Positions 1 through 9,893 of a stretch of 64,000 bases of DNA are shown here, in pieces; positions within the stretch are counted from its first letter, which is position 1; each line of letters opens with the position of its first letter. The position numbers and the translations under genes are program-made. Below the pieces are notes generated by a model, which was not told the origin of the DNA, made no database searches, and worked only from the letters and a program-made list of their open reading frames with translations. The stretch lies in the NCBI GenBank assembly GCA_003254925.1, contig QANZ01006149.1, forward strand, positions 62,001 to 126,000, given 5' to 3'. This stretch comes from Chamaecrista fasciculata (lineage: Eukaryota > Streptophyta > Magnoliopsida > Fabales > Fabaceae).

Positions 1-431
1 TGGGTTGGGTTGGCGGGTTGGCCCATACTAATTTTTTTTATTTTTTATATATTTATTTTATAAAAAAATTGGTCCCTCTTAAATTTTTTTCTTTAATTTG
101 GTCCTTCACAATATGTTTTTATGGACTAAATTGAGAATAAAAATTTATTAATTGACTAAATTGTAAAAATAATATTATTTGTGATATTAATATATAGTTT
201 TAACTAAATAAAAAATTAATTTTATTTTTTATTTAATATTTTGCGGGCCGACGGGTTGGGTTGGGTTGAGCGGGCTCAAAATCTTGAAACCCGCAGCCCA
301 ACCCAAACCACAGCGGGCTCAACTTTTTGAACCCAAACCAACCCGCCAGCCCAACCCAAATCAACCCAAACAAGTGGGTTGGGTTGGTTTTAGCGGGTTG
401 GCGGGTTGGCCCAACCCAATGAACACCCCTA
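1..431. mobile_element. Right part of a hAT-like MITE, cut by the window start
   Basis: Bases 1-30 and 241-431 are built from GGGTTGGG/CCAACCC blocks in both orientations, with an AT-rich spacer between. The right end reads TGAACACCCCTA, the inverse of TAGGGGTGTTCA, a terminus common in plant hAT-type MITEs. The left end lies upstream of the window, so no target duplication can be confirmed. The short open frames across the GC-rich blocks on both strands are products of the repeat and are not genes. Confidence 0.6.
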
Positions 432-480
432 ATTGGAAGGCCTGCAAGCAAATGTGTAAAGACATAAATAATTTATATTG
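432..480 (+). pseudogene. Possible relic of a third RPL13 copy
   Basis: Bases 432-455 match 23 of 24 bases of RPL13 copy 1 exon 3 (3701-3724), the part encoding EGLQANV. The frame then meets a TAA where the gene has CAG, and similarity falls to about half over the next 22 bases. The match begins exactly at the end of the hAT-like element. This fits an RPL13 copy interrupted by that element, with the rest decayed or outside the window. It is too short to be certain. Confidence 0.4.
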
Positions 481-531
481 ACTATTAAATTTAAATTAAT
501 ATCTTAAAAATGATTAAATTGATTTTAGTTA

Positions 532-2080
532 GGGCCGGTTTGGGAACCCATTAATCATAATTTTATCTTATTCAAATATCATCTCATCTTGAAATTGGAT
601 AAAATGTATTGGTTGAGTGTTTGGTGGAACCTTCATCTCATCTCATCTTATCTTATTTACATCATCATCTCATCCAAAACATCATCTCATCTTCACTTTT
701 ATAAGCATTTTGATCCTCAAACTATGAGCTCGATTTCCTTGACTCTTAAAATTATTTTTTGTTTAGTTTATTTTCCTCAAACTATGCAATTAGTTTCATT
801 TTGGTCCTCAAACTATTTTTTGTTCTATATTCATGTCCAAAATCATCTGATGATTATACGTTGTGGATAATGGAGAAATAACGGTTATGTTTTGGTTGGG
901 AAAATACACAAGTTTCCACGTGTCATTTATTTTTTTGGTTCGAATCATGGGTAGTCAAAAAATTGCAATGTTGTTTTGCTTTTTATTGTCCCAATGTTCT
1001 TCTATTTGTTTGAGAAAAATATATAATTCAATCCAATTTTTTTTAAAGTACAATCTTCTTCTAGTTCCATTATTACATTTTAAAAAAAAATATAAAATAA
1101 AAAATTCAAAAAAAGTAATTATATTCACTTTTGTTGGCAGTATGGTCCTCAAACTATGGGATAAGTTCGTTTCGGTCATAAAACTATTTTTGGTTAGATT
1201 TTTTACTCAAACTACGAGATGAGTTGCATTTTGGTCCGCAAAATATTTGTTATATTTTTTAGTCCAAACTACAACATTCCTATATGTTTTTTTACTATTA
1301 TACAATTCAATTTATACTTTTTTTCAATATATCTTATGAAGTTTTGTGTAAAAATTGAAAAGAGTTAAAATAATTTTTTATATTCTCATTTGTTGGCATT
1401 GTTGCCTGATCCTTAAAATATGGGATTAATTTCGTTTTGGTAATAAAATTATTTATGGTTTTATTTTGTTTATCAAACTACGAGATTAGTTATGGACCGA
1501 TTCATTTGATCGATACAAAGTTGTGGACCAAATTGTATGTTTACAATAATTTTCATGTTATTTGCATTCTAGTCCCCAAACTATTGTTTATTAGTTTTTG
1601 GTTGTTGAATTTCATAAATAGACCCGATTATTGATGACTGTGATTTTCTACGGGCCTCGAGTTATCATTTGCACATGTTAGAGATCGATTAATTGGACTG
1701 ATTCAAATTTATGGACCAAATTGTATTCTTAAAATAATTTTAATATTATTTTCATTTTGCCCCATCATCTCATCCAATGAGATGGACAAAAAACCTTCAA
1801 CAAAAAATATCTCATCCTCACGCTTTCCAAGATTATCATCTCATTTGATTATTTCTTACCATTTATGCTCCTATACAAAGTAAAAAAAATCATAAACCTA
1901 TTTCAACAAACCACAATCATTACATACTCTATTATATGATTTCACATCCTATTTAACATCATTTTATCTTAAATCATCCAAACACCAATACATTATGTCA
2001 TCCCATCCCATTACAACATCATCTCATCTCGACATCCAAGTTGAGTTTGGATTGAGATTGGAATGTTCCCAAACAGGCCC
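532..2080. mobile_element. PIF/Harbinger-like element with a nested repeat array
   Basis: The left end GGGCCGGTTTGGGAAC and the right end, read inverted as GGGCCTGTTTGGGAAC, form terminal inverted repeats. They are flanked by TTA at 529-531 and 2081-2083, the 3-bp target duplication typical of PIF/Harbinger (Tourist) elements. Both arms are rich in CATCTCATC and its inverse. The middle is occupied by an unrelated array (710-1740). No transposase frame is visible, so this is a non-autonomous copy. Confidence 0.65.
710..1740. repeat. Degenerate TGGTCCTCAAACTA-type repeat array
   Basis: The phrase 'TTTGGTCCTCAAACTATG' and variants recur at irregular spacing, for example near 711, 772, 802, 1144, 1203, 1230 and 1570, separated by AT-rich DNA. 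The array sits inside the Harbinger-like element and probably represents one or more later insertions of a foldback repeat now too diverged to delimit. No coding capacity is visible. Confidence 0.5.
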
Positions 2081-2214
2081 TTACATAAGTCTTATAATTT
2101 TTCCAGGCAAAAAAAAAAAAAGTCTTATAATTTTTATCTTTTGAAGATTAAATTATAAATTAATTCTGTTTTTGAAAAAAAAAAAAAAAGGATTCAGAAT
2201 GTATTGTTTTCAAT

Positions 2215-2353
2215 GGGTCCAAAATCTAAGCCTAAAAAGACTACGTAAGCCCAATTGCCCAACAACCATACAATATGAACAAAATTAAAAAAGAAAACCC
2301 TGTTGCCCTTATATCCAAATCTGTGCGACTGTGCGTGGATACACAAAACCCTA
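2215..2353 (+). promoter_or_regulatory. RPL13 copy 1 promoter: conserved Site II block and telo-box
   Basis: Bases 2215-2263 match the block at 6295-6343 upstream of copy 2 nearly base for base, although the flanking DNA differs. The block contains AGCCCA (inverse of TGGGCT) at 2248-2253 and a nearby GCCCAA, which resemble plant Site II elements. A telo-box, AAACCCTA, follows at 2346-2353. Site II plus telo-box is the usual promoter pair of plant ribosomal protein genes. Transcription probably starts shortly after 2340. Confidence 0.6.
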
Positions 2354-2707
2354 GCTCGCTGCGAGCCTCGACTAGGCGCTGCCGCCGATTTGTCTGTCTT
2401 TCACAGTTTCACGGAGCTCTGTGTTAGTCACTGGTGCATTTTCTAACTCTTTCTACTCCTTTTTTTCTTTGTTCCCATTATTGATGCTTCAGTTATTCTG
2501 GTAATTGTCTGGTTATATATATTGATTTGATTTTATTAGTGTTTGATTACGTTGATTTTAGATATTATGATGGATGAAACCATAGAAGCTTTGAGTTATT
2601 TTATACAATTGGTGAAATGATGTTCCGCTGGATTTTTTTACGATTTATATTTGAAATGATTATTACTTATTTAATTTTCTGCTGTGACTTTCATTGTCAG
2701 ATAAATC

Positions 2708-4132
2708 ATGGTTAAGCATAACAATGTCATCCCTAGTTCGCACTTTCGGAAGCATTGGCAAAACTATGTGAAGACTTGGTTCAATCAACCAGCACGGAAG
2801 ACAAGAAGACGATTAGGTAATTTTTGGGGGTATCCTGCTTTCTCCTGACTTTTGTTTTCATGAATTACTGGCCACCATGCATTCATACTGATAGTTTCTG
2901 TTTTAATTCGTTGATTAACTCTTTAGCTCGTCAAAAGAAAGCTGTGAAGATTTTCCCTAGGCCTACAGCTGGATCTCTTAGACCTATTGTTCATGGTCAA
3001 ACTTTGAAATACAACATGAAGGTCAGAGCTGGCAGAGGATTCTCTCTTGAAGAACTAAAGGTAAGTTGTTTATTGTTATCATTCTCTACGTTGTATTTTA
3101 CTCTCTGTTTTTTCAGTTCTAGTTAGGCTATATCGATGAACTTGATATTTGTAACGAGTTGCAATTAGCTTCCAGAAGGTGAGGCTGCATTATTTTTTGA
3201 AGTAATATAGAATATATAGAGGGAGCCACCTCCTTCTATGTAAATTTTTATTGGAGAGCACTATATCAATGCTATTTTTGCTACTTGTTTTTCCATTCAG
3301 TAAATTATAATAAAAAGATAGTTCTATGTGAACCAAGCAGTTCATATTAGTCTCTTTCATTTTCTGATTTATCTTTCGAATGACTAAGCAGTTCATGACG
3401 AAAATATTCCCCATAGAACTTTAGTTTTGGTCATATTGTTTACATTCCACCGTTGTGTTTTTTTCTTTTAAATGAACTCTTCCTTGTTCATGAATGAAAC
3501 TTATATTCCTCAGACAAAGATACCCAAAATATTTTTAGTGTGTAATTAGGGAAGAACATTATATAGAAAATAATAGTTTCTGTTTCATTACTCTTTCTTA
3601 TAGCATAATTATTTGATTTTATATATCAGGCTGCTGGCATACCCAAGAAACTTGCTCCAACCATAGGCATTTCTGTTGATCATCGCCGCAGGAACCGATC
3701 ATTGGAAGGCCTGCAAGCTAATGTCCAGAGGCTGAAAACATATAAGGCCAAGTTGGTTGTGTTCCCCAGACGTGCACGCAAGTTCAAGGTAATCTAAAAT
3801 GGTCCAAAGATGTATATGATAAATTGTTGAATGTGATGACTATTTTCCTTGCATTGAAAGAAGCTTGATCGATGTGTTCTGACATTTGCATTGATGTTTT
3901 GTTGCTGCAGGCCGGTGATTCTGCTGCTGAGGAACTTGCAAATGCCACTCAAGTGCAGGGTCAGTACTTGCCTATTTCGAGGGAGAAGCCAACAGTGGAG
4001 CTTGTTAGGGTTACAGATGAGATGAAGGCATTTAAGGCTTATAACAAGCTTCGTCTTGAACGCACTAATCAACGCCATGTTGGAGCTAGGTTGAAGAGGG
4101 CTGCTGAAGCAGAAAAGGAAGAAAAGAAGTGA
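2708..4132 (+). CDS. RPL13: 60S ribosomal protein L13 (eL13), copy 1
   Basis: Structural protein of the cytosolic large ribosomal subunit. Coding exons are 2708-2816, 2927-3060, 3630-3788 and 3911-4132, all with GT-AG introns, giving 207 residues, the usual length for plant eL13. The protein starts [17 protein letters not shown], has the basic stretch ARKTRRR near residues 30-36, the family signature around [20 protein letters not shown], and a charged tail ending EAEKEEKK. The ATG lies seven bases after a 3' splice site (TCAG at 2697-2700), so the 5' UTR is interrupted by an intron of about 250 bases, as is common in plant ribosomal protein genes. Copy 2 lies 3 kb downstream in the same orientation with the same exon structure and six amino-acid differences. 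Both look functional. Identification is by family signature and length. Confidence 0.95.
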
Positions 4133-4516
4133 TGAGCTTCTGAACCCTGTTTTCAGTTCATGTAGTAGATTGTGATAGCCATTTTTGTTTTGTTCCAGAT
4201 TCACCATCCCGTTCATTAAGAGCAGTTTAGTCCAAAACATAAATCATCTTTAAATATCAGATTGTAGTCTTTTACTAATTTATAGTTTCCTCCGTCAATT
4301 CCAGTCTTTGGATTATATTTATTTGTTTTCGTTTTTGTTCTGAACTTCTGATCTATTGATATTGATTGCTGGCCTAAATCTTGGTTAAATTTGATTGATA
4401 CTATTACCATCTATTTCCTTCTTTTTCATAATTCTTTATGAAAACAGGTTTCCTGCAATTTCACTCACAATTGAAAGAAAAAGATGATAACTCAACAAAG
4501 ATCAATATTTTCAAAT

Positions 4517-5049
4517 GGTTAAAGGTTTATTTGGTTCTAAATGTATGCCCTAATGTTCATTTTGGTCCATTATGTTTCAAAATGTTCAAATTGGTCTTAA
4601 ATGTTGGTAAAATGTTTCATTTTGGTCCAAAATATTAAATATAGCTCGTTTCAAATGCAAACACGAGTTTAGAGCTATATATTTTTCTCAAAGAGTACTT
4701 TTTCTATCCAATTAGGACCGTCAACAAATGAGGTCAAATCGGTCCTAAAAACAAACTGTTTGTTTCATGATCAAACAAGTAAAAGTTAATCATATCTCTC
4801 TCGTTTCAAATTCAAATGTGATGAATTTGAAGGTACGAGTTCTTCTTAACAAGTTCTTTAAACGTGAAATGAGAGACAACAAAAATATGATCAAATTCAA
4901 TAATTTGGACCAAAATGAAACATTTTACCAATATTTAGGACTAAAATGAAACATTTTACCAACATTTAGGACCAATTTGAACATTTTGAAACATAATGGA
5001 CCAAAATGAACATTAGGGCATACATTTAGGACTAAAATGACCCTTTGAC
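4517..5049. mobile_element. MULE-type foldback MITE, family A
   Basis: The two halves are inverted copies: TGCCCTAATGTTCATTTTGG near 4546 reappears inverted near 5000. Ends read GGTTAAAGG and, inverted, GTCAAAGGG. The flanks TTTTCAAAT (4508-4516) and TTTTTAAAT (5051-5059) are a probable 9-bp target duplication with one mismatch. It lies between the two RPL13 genes. Its core resembles the diverged copy at 15230-15967. The several small open frames inside are repeat translations. Confidence 0.6.
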
Positions 5050-5500
5050 ATTTTTAAATTAATTATGATAAGTTACTTTTTGGTGAAGTTATTTAATGTT
5101 TTTCCTTTTGAAAAAAAGCATGTATGGCTGATTTGTAAAGCTCTATCGGACTCTGAGTTGGATCTTGTGTAATTGAGAATTCTTGTCTTGCCAGTTTTAA
5201 GGAGTAAAATAGTCTTGTTATCTTCCAATGGTAAATAAAAATTTATGTTTCATTTTTTCACTCTCTACAAATTGCCTAAATATAGAGGAATATATGGATT
5301 TTCAATTACAGAGTATCAAACTTGAGTTCTATCAGACTTACTCAGACTCATTGTCAAGTTGCAAGCATCAGGCATGTTTTTCAAAGAAAGAAATATCGTT
5401 TGGGTTAGAAGAACAACAAACAGAGTTGAGGATTTGGTTGCTAAATTGGCTTCGCCAAAAACAAGCAAATATCAAGTATATCATAACATATTTACTATTT

Positions 5501-5871
5501 GGCTTAAGTGCACTTTTGGTCCCCTAGCTTTCGCAAAGGTTTCAATTTGGTCCCCTAACTTTTGCAAAAGTCTCAGTTTGGTCCTCTAACTTTTTTTGTT
5601 GCAATTTTGGTCCCCTAACTTTTGAAAACGTCTCACCGTTGGTCCCCTAACTTTCGAAAAAGTCTCAATTTTGGTCCCCTAACTTGGGACCAAAAGGGGA
5701 CCAATGGTGAGACGTTTTCAAAAGTTAGGGGACCAAAATTGCAACAAAAAAGTTAGGGGACCAATGGTGAGACGTTTTCAAAAGTTAGGGGACTAAAATT
5801 GCAACAAAAAAAGTTAGGGGACCAAATTGAGACCTTTGCGAAAGTTAAGGGACCAAAAGTGCACTTAAGCC
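5501..5871. mobile_element. Mutator-like foldback element with perfect 9-bp target duplication
   Basis: Starts GGCTTAAGTGCACTTTTGG and ends with its exact inverse. TTACTATTT flanks it on both sides (5492-5500 and 5872-5880), a perfect 9-bp duplication as expected of Mutator-like elements. The interior is made almost entirely of a roughly 30-bp unit, 'GGTCCCCTAACTTTTG' plus spacer, pointing inwards from both ends, so the 371 bp can fold into one long hairpin. The terminal sequence matches the larger element at 38473-39909. Confidence 0.8.
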
Positions 5872-5880
5872 TTACTATTT

Positions 5881-6294
5881 TAAAAGTTTTATTTTTCCAA
5901 ATATTACTACGAAATCAAATTGTGTGAATAACTTAAATTGAATGATTGTGTTGAATAAAAATGTCACAAATAAGAATTTCTGCAAGCTATAAATTAAATT
6001 TAGGAACACTATAAATTTATTTTTAATCTTCTACGTACAAGCCATTCAAAGGAAATTGAGACTAAAATATTCTCAAGGCAAGTAATGTCACTCTGCACTC
6101 ACCAGTCACAACCCAACTGATCTGAAATTAATGAGCAAAAAATAACCTAATTTATGTAGACATATACCTTAGAAAGAAGAATTAATCATTACTTTGATCC
6201 CTAATATTTTTTAGACCAATTATTGAAATATTTGTGACTAATTTAAAATCTATTATATACATTTGGGACCAAATTGAGATTTTGACCTATCAAC
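5881..6294. other. AT-rich spacer, no gene seen
   Basis: Low-complexity AT-rich DNA between the foldback element and the promoter block of RPL13 copy 2. No open frame, RNA gene or clear repeat boundary is visible. Confidence 0.6.
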
Positions 6295-6343
6295 GGGCCC
6301 AAAATCTAAGGCTAAAAAGAGTACGTAAGCCCAAAGGCCCAAC
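6295..6343 (+). promoter_or_regulatory. RPL13 copy 2 promoter block (Site II)
   Basis: Matches 2215-2263 upstream of copy 1, including the shared phrase TACGTAAGCCCAA and a following GGCCCAAC. AGCCCA and GGCCCA are inverse Site II motifs (TGGGCY). A telo-box-like AACCCTAA lies farther down near 6540. Unlike copy 1, about 120 bases of transposon-derived DNA sit between this block and the telo-box. Confidence 0.55.
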
Positions 6344-6360
6344 TAAATGAAAATTTTAAA

Positions 6361-6483
6361 ATATTTTTTGGGTCAATATGTAACTTTTGCAAAATTTGTT
6401 ATGGTTAAAATTACAAAATAACTCCCAAAGGTACCAAAGTGAAATAGGGTCAAACTACAGGGTATCAAAGTGTAATTTACCCA
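6361..6483. mobile_element. Solo arm of a MULE-type element (family C) in a promoter
   Basis: Ends in GTATCAAAGTGTAATTTACC, with an internal 'GGTACCAAAGTGAAATAGGG'. Inverted, this matches the termini of the element at 40687-42205 and the fragment at 38360-38462. Only one arm is present and no target duplication is visible. It lies between the Site II block and the 5' UTR of RPL13 copy 2. Confidence 0.45.
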
Positions 6484-7116
6484 AAAAGAAAAAACACACT
6501 AAAGCCACAATAGCCCTAATTCCTGATGGCCCAAGCCCCAACCCTAACTTAAGGCAGAGAAGCCGCAAGTGAGAGTGAGAGAAGTCGGAAAACGCCTGTT
6601 AGTGTTGTCGTCGTTTGTGCTCATCAACGGCTTCGTCTCTGCTTCTTTCAGGTTTTGCTTCCTTCTTTTCAAATTTTCGTGAATTCGTCTGCATTCCTCT
6701 TTCTTCGCACATCCTTACTGCAATCTCATATATAGTTATAAATAATTAACTTAATGGTTGTATCATCTTGTGATTGGAATGAAGACATTGACATCTTGCT
6801 CCCCGTTTCCACAAATCTCTTTTATTAAGTACTGTAATTGAAGTAATCACATATCGGCAGATGAATTTTGATTGTGAATACGGTCAGCCCTACTTGGAGT
6901 CATTTTTTGTTGGAACTTAAAGGTTACTAAAGATTGGGACCATGTAACTTTTCCTTATGTTATGACTTGAGTTTTAGAGCAATGATTTTCCTTGGGGTTT
7001 GAGTTGCCCAAGTGGCTATGTTATCATAACTAAATGGAGGCAAATGTCAATTTTATACAAATGGTGGAATTGAGTTTTTTTAATTTGTTCCTGTGACTTT
7101 CATTGTCAGGTAAATC

Positions 7117-8391
7117 ATGGTCAAGCATAATAATGTCATCCCTAGTTCTCACTTCCGGAAGCATTGGCAAAACTATGTCAAGACTTGGTTCAATCAACCA
7201 GCACGGAAGACAAGAAGACGATTAGGTCATTTTATATGCTTTCCTGCTTTCTCTTTAACCTTTGCTGTAATTAATTCTTGTATTAATATTGATAGTTTCT
7301 ATTTCATTTGGTGATATAATCTTCAGCTCGTCAAAAGAAAGCCGTCAAGATTTTCCCTAGGCCTACAGCTGGACCTCTTAGACCTATTGTTCATGGTCAA
7401 ACTTTGAAATACAACATGAAGGTCAGAGCTGGCAGAGGATTTTCCCTCGAAGAACTCAAGGTGAATTTTTTGTAATTCTTCTTAAGACGAGGCTGCTTGC
7501 CCCTTCCTCTTATCTAAAATGTGTCTTTTAGTGCACAATATCAATGCTTAATACTAGTCTTATTTCATTTTCTGATCTATCTGGTGATGACTGAATAAGG
7601 GTATACTCTAGCATTTTCAAATTGGTTGTGAATGTAAGCATTTCAGTTCTCCTGTACGATATGGGTACTAGTACTATTGGTTTGTGGTATAGCAAAACAG
7701 TGCTATGCAATAGTATTACCTATAGAAATTTTAGTTTTGGTCAAATTATTTATATTTCCCTTTTCTGTGAAGAAGCCTGAAAATATGAAATCATTCTAGG
7801 CTGTAATTATAGAAGATAAATATATTGAAAATAACATTTTCCCTTGTATTATTATTCTTTCTTAAAGTGTACTTATTTAATTCTGTGTATCAGGCTGCTG
7901 GTATTCCCAAGAAACTTGCACCAACCATTGGCATCTCTGTTGATCATCGCCGCAGGAATCGTTCTTTGGAAGGTCTGCAAACTAATGTCCAGAGGCTAAA
8001 AACTTACAAGGCCAAGTTGGTCGTGTTCCCAAGGCGAGCACGCAAGTTCAAGGTAATAAAGAATAATCAAACATTATCTCTTGAATTGTTGATTGTGATG
8101 ACTATTTTCCTTCCAGTGAAAAAGGTAAAAGTTGTGTTTCACATTTGTATGGACCTTTTGTTGCTGCAGGCTGGTGATTCTGCCGCTGAGGAACTTGCAA
8201 ATGCCACTCAAGTGCAGGGCCAATTCTTGCCTATTGTTAGGGAGAAGCCAACAGTGGAGCTTGTTAAGGTTACAAATGAGATGAAGGCATTTAAGGCTTA
8301 TAACAAGCTTCGTCTTGAACGCACAAATCAACGTCATGTTGGAGCCAGGTTGAAGAGGGCTGCTGAAGCAGAAAAGGAAGAAAAGAAGTGA
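7117..8391 (+). CDS. RPL13: 60S ribosomal protein L13 (eL13), copy 2
   Basis: Second, tandem copy of the cytosolic large-subunit protein. Coding exons are 7117-7225, 7327-7460, 7894-8052 and 8170-8391. Exon lengths and phases are identical to copy 1 and the product is 207 residues. Six substitutions separate the proteins: Ser/Pro after RPTAG, Ala/Thr in EGLQ-NV, Tyr/Phe and Ser/Val around QGQ-LPI, and Arg/Lys and Asp/Asn before EMKAFKAY. Intron sequences are only partly alignable, so the duplication is not very recent, yet both frames are intact. The first intron begins GTCATT rather than the better GTAATT of copy 1. The start codon again follows a 3' splice site at 7109, so the 5' UTR intron is also kept. 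Confidence 0.95.
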
Positions 8392-9138
8392 TGCGCTTCT
8401 GCGCCTTGGTTTTAGTTCATTTAGTATATTATGTGAGCCGTTTTTTTCTTCAAGACTCAGCGCCTTTAGTTTTGTTATAAGTGAATTCTGGTTTTGTTCA
8501 TTTACTATGTAGTCTATTGCATCAGTTCTATGATTCTGGATCAGATAGGTTTTTTTCCTAGTCTGATATATTTTGTTATGATATTCTGGTCTCAAGTTCT
8601 TAATTGCTAGCTTAATTTTGCACTGATCTTGGCTGTCATTATGATATGTAGAAGATTGGCCTTGAAGACAGATAATATTACCTGCTCTTCTGTATTGGCT
8701 TGAGATAGATTTCTTTTGTCATTGAATTGAAGATTGGACTTAACTATGTTTTACTAATAATAGAGAATGGATGCTCTCTGGTACTAATCTTCCTGCTTCC
8801 TCAATTGGTGAACCGCTTAGTGGTATATTCTAACCATTGAATATAGTCTTACCCTCATGGCAAATTCATCACTCCTACTATATTGAGCCAGTAAGACAAG
8901 TTACTCCTATTGTGTTTTTTTCTTCATTGAATGCTTATGTGATTCATCAAAATATTATGCATCTAATTAGTTTTATATTAGCACATTACAAGTAATTACA
9001 AACTCATCCTGATATTGCAGTTACGAAGTATTGTGACAATTATTTTGGTTGGAAGCTCACTTTGAGAGTATAACGATTAGTCACTTAATTTGTGTTGGTT
9101 CTAAACTAGAGTTTATTCTAGAAAATTTCGATTTTGAG
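8392..9138. other. 3' flank of RPL13 copy 2, no gene seen
   Basis: Holds the 3' UTR of RPL13 copy 2 and T-rich unique DNA. I see no open frame, RNA gene or repeat with definable ends. Confidence 0.6.
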
Positions 9139-9885
9139 CAAGGTTGTTAAAAACGAGAGTCTACATAAACTCAGAAAGTAAAAGATAAAATCAAATTGTA
9201 AAATCGTAGGAGTATATTTATATTAATAAAATAATTAATATAAATATAAACATATATGTATGTTATATAATTAAATTTAAAGGTACATATAGATTTAATT
9301 TAATGATAAAAATAATTCTAGAAACTAAATATTGTTTGACAGCTTCTATAAAAATATTAAGAAAATTTTAATTTTCACATTGTATTTTATCTATCAATAA
9401 CAAAAAATAAGAATAAAAAAGCATTAATTTAGATGAAGAAAAGAAAAAAAAAAAGACAAAATGAATGAGAAGAGAAAGAAGAAATTAATTAAAAAATATG
9501 ATGGAAAGAGAGAGAGAGAGAGTAGATACGTATAAAAGAAAAAAAGAGAGGAGAGATAATAAAGATAATAAGAGAGAAATATAAAGGGATTAAATATTCA
9601 TACACAAAAATCAAGAGAGGAAAAAAAGAAATTGCTTTCAATTTGTCATTTTGCTTTCCTTGATATGCTATTTTGGTTCTGTTTGCCTCTCAATGAAGCG
9701 AAATTATGAGCGAGAATGAAACGAGTTAAGTTAAATTATGAGTCAGAATGAAACGTGACTAGCATAGTGTATATAAAAACGAGTTAAGTTAAATTATGAG
9801 TCATGATGAAAATGACTAGGATAGTGTATATAAAAACGAAAAAACGTACGTTTTTACGTTTTAAAACGTTGGTTTGACAACAACG
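9139..9885. mobile_element. hAT-type element with 8-bp target duplication
   Basis: Begins CAAGGTTGTTAAAA and ends, read inverted, CGTTGTTGTCAAAC. The flanks ATTTTGAG (9131-9138) and ATCTTGAG (9886-9893) are an 8-bp target duplication with one mismatch, as expected for hAT elements. The start matches the element at 31243-32033. The interior is AT- and GA-rich and non-coding, with a (GA)n stretch near 9507-9522. Confidence 0.6.
9720..9835 (+). repeat. Two-copy tandem repeat of about 57 bp
   Basis: The unit beginning ACGAGTTAAGTTAAATTATG and ending GTGTATATAAAA occurs twice head to tail (about 9720-9777 and 9778-9835) with a few differences. It lies inside the hAT-type element near its right end. 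Confidence 0.7.
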
Positions 9886-9893
9886 ATCTTGAG

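Noticed and set aside
266-481. Pro/Asn-rich protein frames on both strands at the window start
   Set aside because: They translate the GGGTTGGG repeat of a MITE and have no gene-like features.
3832-3883. C/D snoRNA in the last RPL13 intron (GTGATGA ... CTGA in copy 1)
   Set aside because: No convincing terminal stem, and copy 2 keeps the C-like box but lacks the D box, so conservation argues against a functional snoRNA.
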